From Flavobacterium sp. HSC-32F16 (GTDB lineage: Bacteria > Bacteroidota > Bacteroidia > Flavobacteriales > Flavobacteriaceae): 64,000 bases of DNA. The stretch spans positions 62,001 to 126,000 of the forward strand of contig NZ_JALKAC010000005.1 of NCBI RefSeq assembly GCF_024171645.1. Direction: 5' to 3'. Both the position numbers and the translations under genes were made by a program. Numbering within the stretch: position 1 is the first letter of the stretch; each line of letters begins with the position of its first letter. This document shows positions 61,921 to 64,000 of the stretch, in pieces. The notes below the pieces were generated by a model. The model ran no database searches, was not told where the DNA came from, and saw only the letters and a program-made list of their open reading frames with translations.

Positions 61921-62122
61921 CCGGATTAAAATCCAGCCCTTCAATATAGCTCGAGCCAAAGGCTTTTTCAAAGTTCCGAAGGAACGAATTATTTTGTAGA
62001 GCTGGACTTCAGTCCAGTTTACATTAATTGAGATTATTCATCATTCAATTAATCAAACGTTCCTACGGAACGTATACCCCACAAACCATTTTTTTTCTAC
62101 CGAAAAACATTCCTACGGAATG
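61921..62122. repeat. Cluster of REP-like palindromes
   Basis: Four small palindromes in 200 bases: GTTCCGAAGGAAC (61973-61985), CTGGACTTCAGTCCAG (62002-62017), ACGTTCCTACGGAACGT (62057-62073), CATTCCTACGGAATG (62108-62122). A related half (GGATTAAAATCCAG) is at 61923-61936. No gene. They resemble REP sequences moved by RAYT-type transposases; none is in the window. Confidence 0.65.
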
Positions 62123-62144
62123 AATAAGATCTTTTAAAAACAAT

Positions 62145-62177
62145 AAACCCGACAGATTTTAAAAACCTGTCGGGTTT
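62145..62177. terminator. Bidirectional terminator, copy 3 of a dispersed palindrome
   Basis: Same AAACCCGACAG/CTGTCGGGTTT hairpin as 1230-1262 and 33095-33126, after the hypothetical gene on the minus strand. Confidence 0.8.
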
Positions 62178-62198
62178 ACCAAATTGTAAAAGTTTAAA

Positions 62199-62636
62199 TT
62201 ATTTATACTGATCCGGTAATATTTTCACCGTAAACAAAAATCCTTTTTTCTTGTCACTATAACTATAAATCAAAGTATAATCATTGTCCCTAAAAACCTG
62301 AAGTCCCGGATTTGCTTTTGCTGTACTTAAAAGACTTTTCTGGATTTCGTTTTGTATAACATTCACTTCGGCCGTTTCTTTTTCTACATTCAACAATGTT
62401 AAATTATACTGAACTACTCTTTCTTCGGGTAAACTAACACTATCTAAACGAATACCTTCCTGAATAGGAAGCGGACAGCTTTTATTGTATTTTTCGACTA
62501 ATTCTGTAACTTCAGTATTAACTTCATCAGCCTTTTCAGAAAGGAAAAACTGAAAAAAAACAGCCAGTGTCACTGCAATTACAATTACAACTAATAATAA
62601 AATATTTTGTCTTTTTTTAGTTTGTTTCTCTGTCAT
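62199..62636 (-). CDS. Hypothetical protein with one membrane anchor
   Basis: A 145-residue protein with a Lys-rich start, one membrane helix (residues about 12-31) and a periplasmic domain of about 110 residues having VEKYNKSCPLPIQEGIRLDS and TLIYSYSDKKKGFLFTVKIL. The family is not recognised. It lies just downstream of the thymidine kinase gene (31-base gap) and may be cotranscribed. Confidence 0.65.
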   Translation of the reverse strand: MTEKQTKKRQNILLLVVIVIAVTLAVFFQFFLSEKADEVNTEVTELVEKYNKSCPLPIQEGIRLDSVSLPEERVVQYNLTLLNVEKETAEVNVIQNEIQKSLLSTAKANPGLQVFRDNDYTLIYSYSDKKKGFLFTVKILPDQYK

Positions 62637-62667
62637 TGTTTTTAAAACTTAAATGGAATTTTACAAT

Positions 62668-63258
62668 CTATTTTTCCTGGTTTTTCTTCATTGCTTTAAA
62701 ATACGCTGCACGGCTAAGCGGCTCATATTCTTCCGTTTCCCCAAGCATTACCAATTTATCATTATCGGTTTTTCTAAAACTATAATTAGCCAGATTTCCG
62801 GTTCTGGTACAAACCGCATGAACTTTGGTAACATACTCGGCAGTTGCCATAAGCGCCGGCATTGGCCCAAAAGGATTTCCTTTAAAATCCATATCAAGTC
62901 CTGCAACTACCACACGAATTCCCTGATTGGCAAGATCATTACAAACGGTAACAATTTCATCATCAAAAAACTGAGCTTCATCAATACCAATCACATCGCA
63001 GCCTTGTGCCAAAATAGCAATATTGGCCGCAGCCGGAACAGGCGTTGAACGAATTTCGTTGGCATCATGCGACACCACCATTTCGTCATGATAACGGGTA
63101 TCAATAGCGGGTTTAAAAATTTCGACTCTTTGTTTGGCAAACTGTGCGCGTTTTAATCTGCGGATTAATTCTTCGGTTTTACCCGAAAACATTGATCCAC
63201 AAATAACTTCAATCCAACCAAATTGTTCTTTGTGATTTACTGTATTTTCGAGAAACAT
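62668..63258 (-). CDS. tdk: Thymidine kinase, type II
   Basis: A 196-residue TK1-type enzyme making dTMP from thymidine. The P-loop is [19 protein letters not shown], then [14 protein letters not shown], the Walker B-like [15 protein letters not shown] and [20 protein letters not shown]. In the zinc lasso, only one Cys remains ([15 protein letters not shown]) and the second pair is replaced by [10 protein letters not shown], so the structural zinc is probably lost. The start at 63258 was chosen since the longer frame from 63351 overlaps the -7 box at 63349-63356. Confidence 0.93.
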   Translation of the reverse strand: MFLENTVNHKEQFGWIEVICGSMFSGKTEELIRRLKRAQFAKQRVEIFKPAIDTRYHDEMVVSHDANEIRSTPVPAAANIAILAQGCDVIGIDEAQFFDDEIVTVCNDLANQGIRVVVAGLDMDFKGNPFGPMPALMATAEYVTKVHAVCTRTGNLANYSFRKTDNDKLVMLGETEEYEPLSRAAYFKAMKKNQEK

Positions 63259-63348
63259 TTTGTATTTTTCTGCCTTTAAAAATGAATAGTTTTTATTACT
63301 TTGTACTGGTAATAAATCGACGTAAAAATGTGCTGTTTTACATTTTTT

Positions 63349-63356
63349 CAAAAGTA
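63349..63356 (-). promoter_or_regulatory. -7 box of tdk
   Basis: Minus-strand TACTTTTG matches TAnnTTTG and lies over the ATG of a longer frame, ruling it out as the start. Confidence 0.6.
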
Positions 63357-63493
63357 GAAAATTTTTATCAAATCAGGGATTGGCTGACGCTTATTAACAG
63401 AAATAAAAAAATATCTATCAGATTTCCTTAAGAATAAAGACATTCATACATCAAATACACTAAAATACCTTATTCACTATAATTTCAACAGTT

Positions 63494-64000
63494 ATGAAAA
63501 AAAAATTGGAAGCCGATTTAATCAGCATTGCACATCGAATTTTAAAACTTAAAAATAAATCCGATATCAATCAATTATATCTTGAAACTCAGAAATTATA
63601 TGAGAAATTAGCTGTTTTAAAATTTGTTGATGAAAACTTTAGCGAAGCGAAACCAACAATTACCCATAGCGAAATCAGTTCTGAAATTGAAACTCTTTTC
63701 GATAAAGAAGATATTTCTGCAGAAATTATTCCGGCTGAAACTGTAATTGAAACTCCCGTTTCAGTTGAAGAAGTTAAAGCAGAAGAAACTCCAGAACCTG
63801 TTGTAATTGAAGAAACACCTGTTGTTGAAGAAGTAATTGCAGCCATTCCAGAGGAAACAATTCCAGAACCTGCCCAAGAAGTTACAGAAGAACCAACTGC
63901 TCCAGAAGTTGCTGAACCAGAAGTTATGGAAGAAGTGGAAAAGGCAGAAGAACCTAAAAGTAATATTGAAGAACTTTCGTTTACAACAGTTAGCGACTTA
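63494..64000 (+). CDS. Partial Glu/Pro-rich protein (C-terminus beyond the window)
   Basis: An ATG at 63494 opens a frame still open at 64000, giving 169 residues. The first 60 form a helical soluble part (KLEADLISIAHRILKLKNKS). From about residue 75 the sequence is almost only Glu, Pro, Val, Ala and Thr (PVVIEETPVVEEVIAAIPEE), a low-complexity acidic region. It is divergent from tdk. I do not recognise the family, and the missing C-terminus may hold the domain that tells. The dense Glu codons create a false ORF on the opposite strand at 63589-63846. Confidence 0.7.
   Translation, partial: MKKKLEADLISIAHRILKLKNKSDINQLYLETQKLYEKLAVLKFVDENFSEAKPTITHSEISSEIETLFDKEDISAEIIPAETVIETPVSVEEVKAEETPEPVVIEETPVVEEVIAAIPEETIPEPAQEVTEEPTAPEVAEPEVMEEVEKAEEPKSNIEELSFTTVSDL

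Noticed and set aside
63589-63846. Minus-strand Ser/Thr-rich ORF
   Set aside because: It is the complement of the Glu/Pro-rich frame that starts at 63494.
1-64000. tRNA, rRNA, CRISPR, prophage or intact insertion sequence
   Set aside because: Looked for conserved tRNA arms, repeat-spacer arrays, integrases and transposases by eye; none found. Short tRNA-like folds could be missed without a scan.

Overview
The window reads as chromosome of a Flavobacterium-type member of the Bacteroidota, close in character to the F. johnsoniae group. The DNA is AT-rich. Start codons are not preceded by Shine-Dalgarno sequences but by A/T-rich leaders. Promoters carry the Bacteroidota -7 box TAnnTTTG (for example TATATTTG at 2412-2419 and 47414-47421). 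There are type IX secretion C-terminal sorting domains, SusC-like and other outer-membrane barrels, surface-type lipoproteins (Cys followed by Ser/Asp) and several families typical of this phylum (DUF4271, DUF4296, DUF3098, DUF5686, DUF5808). I see no rRNA, tRNA, CRISPR array, intact insertion sequence or prophage. Intergenic space is crowded with short dispersed palindromic repeats.

Layout. 1-8.1 kb: partial HupE/UreJ membrane protein, TerB-like protein, fructose-bisphosphatase, GNAT acetyltransferase, aspartate kinase, an outer-membrane barrel receptor and a membrane-embedded AraC regulator. 8.2-14 kb: DUF5808 protein, a very large outer-membrane protein, a secreted Ala/Lys-rich protein with a PBCV-type basic adaptor tail, and a MurG-like glycosyltransferase. 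14.1-22.5 kb: a phosphate-starvation-type cluster made of an OprP/O-like porin, a PhoR-like kinase, a PhoB-like regulator, a TonB-dependent receptor, a beta-helix surface lipoprotein and a miniature protein that is almost only a T9SS sorting domain. 22.6-33 kb: LuxE-like protein, T9SS CARDB protein, tyrS, NAD-dependent epimerase, the operon GT2-pyrC-DUF4296, DUF4271-hemD, an Lrp-type regulator. 33-39 kb: zinc metallopeptidase, a NarL-type two-component pair divergent from an MmpS-like lipoprotein, and an operon of hydrolase, ECF sigma factor and membrane protein. 39.5-48.9 kb: leuS, a single-domain ModE regulator, the cluster ftsX-DUF3098-uppP-truB, a degenerate region with a possible 25-residue ORF, a thioredoxin, pyrH-frr. 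48.9-64 kb: DUF5686 receptor-like protein, CPA2 antiporter, LytS/LytTR pair, MMPL/RND exporter, asnS, rpoN, thymidine kinase and a partial Glu/Pro-rich protein.

The strongest new signal is regulatory. Upstream of the porin, the TonB receptor and the beta-helix lipoprotein lie arrays of TTAACA-like heptamers repeated every 11 bp. In all three the last heptamer ends exactly 17 nt before the final G of a degenerate TTTG -7 box. All three genes surround a phoB/phoR-like pair. I infer a Flavobacterium Pho box and a surface phosphate-acquisition regulon: outer-membrane entry by porin and TonB receptor, ligand capture by the lipoprotein, control by PhoR/PhoB. The phoB and phoR genes are separated by a 164-bp MITE-like element with 28-bp terminal inverted repeats.

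Other points worth a look are a palindromic operator beside the NarL-type pair, a hairpin repeat whose loop is better conserved than its stem, a possible 25-residue peptide gene with its own terminator, and CTAAG repeats in the leaders of leuS and rpoN. All start-site corrections and promoter calls come from reading motifs by eye; no database search was possible.
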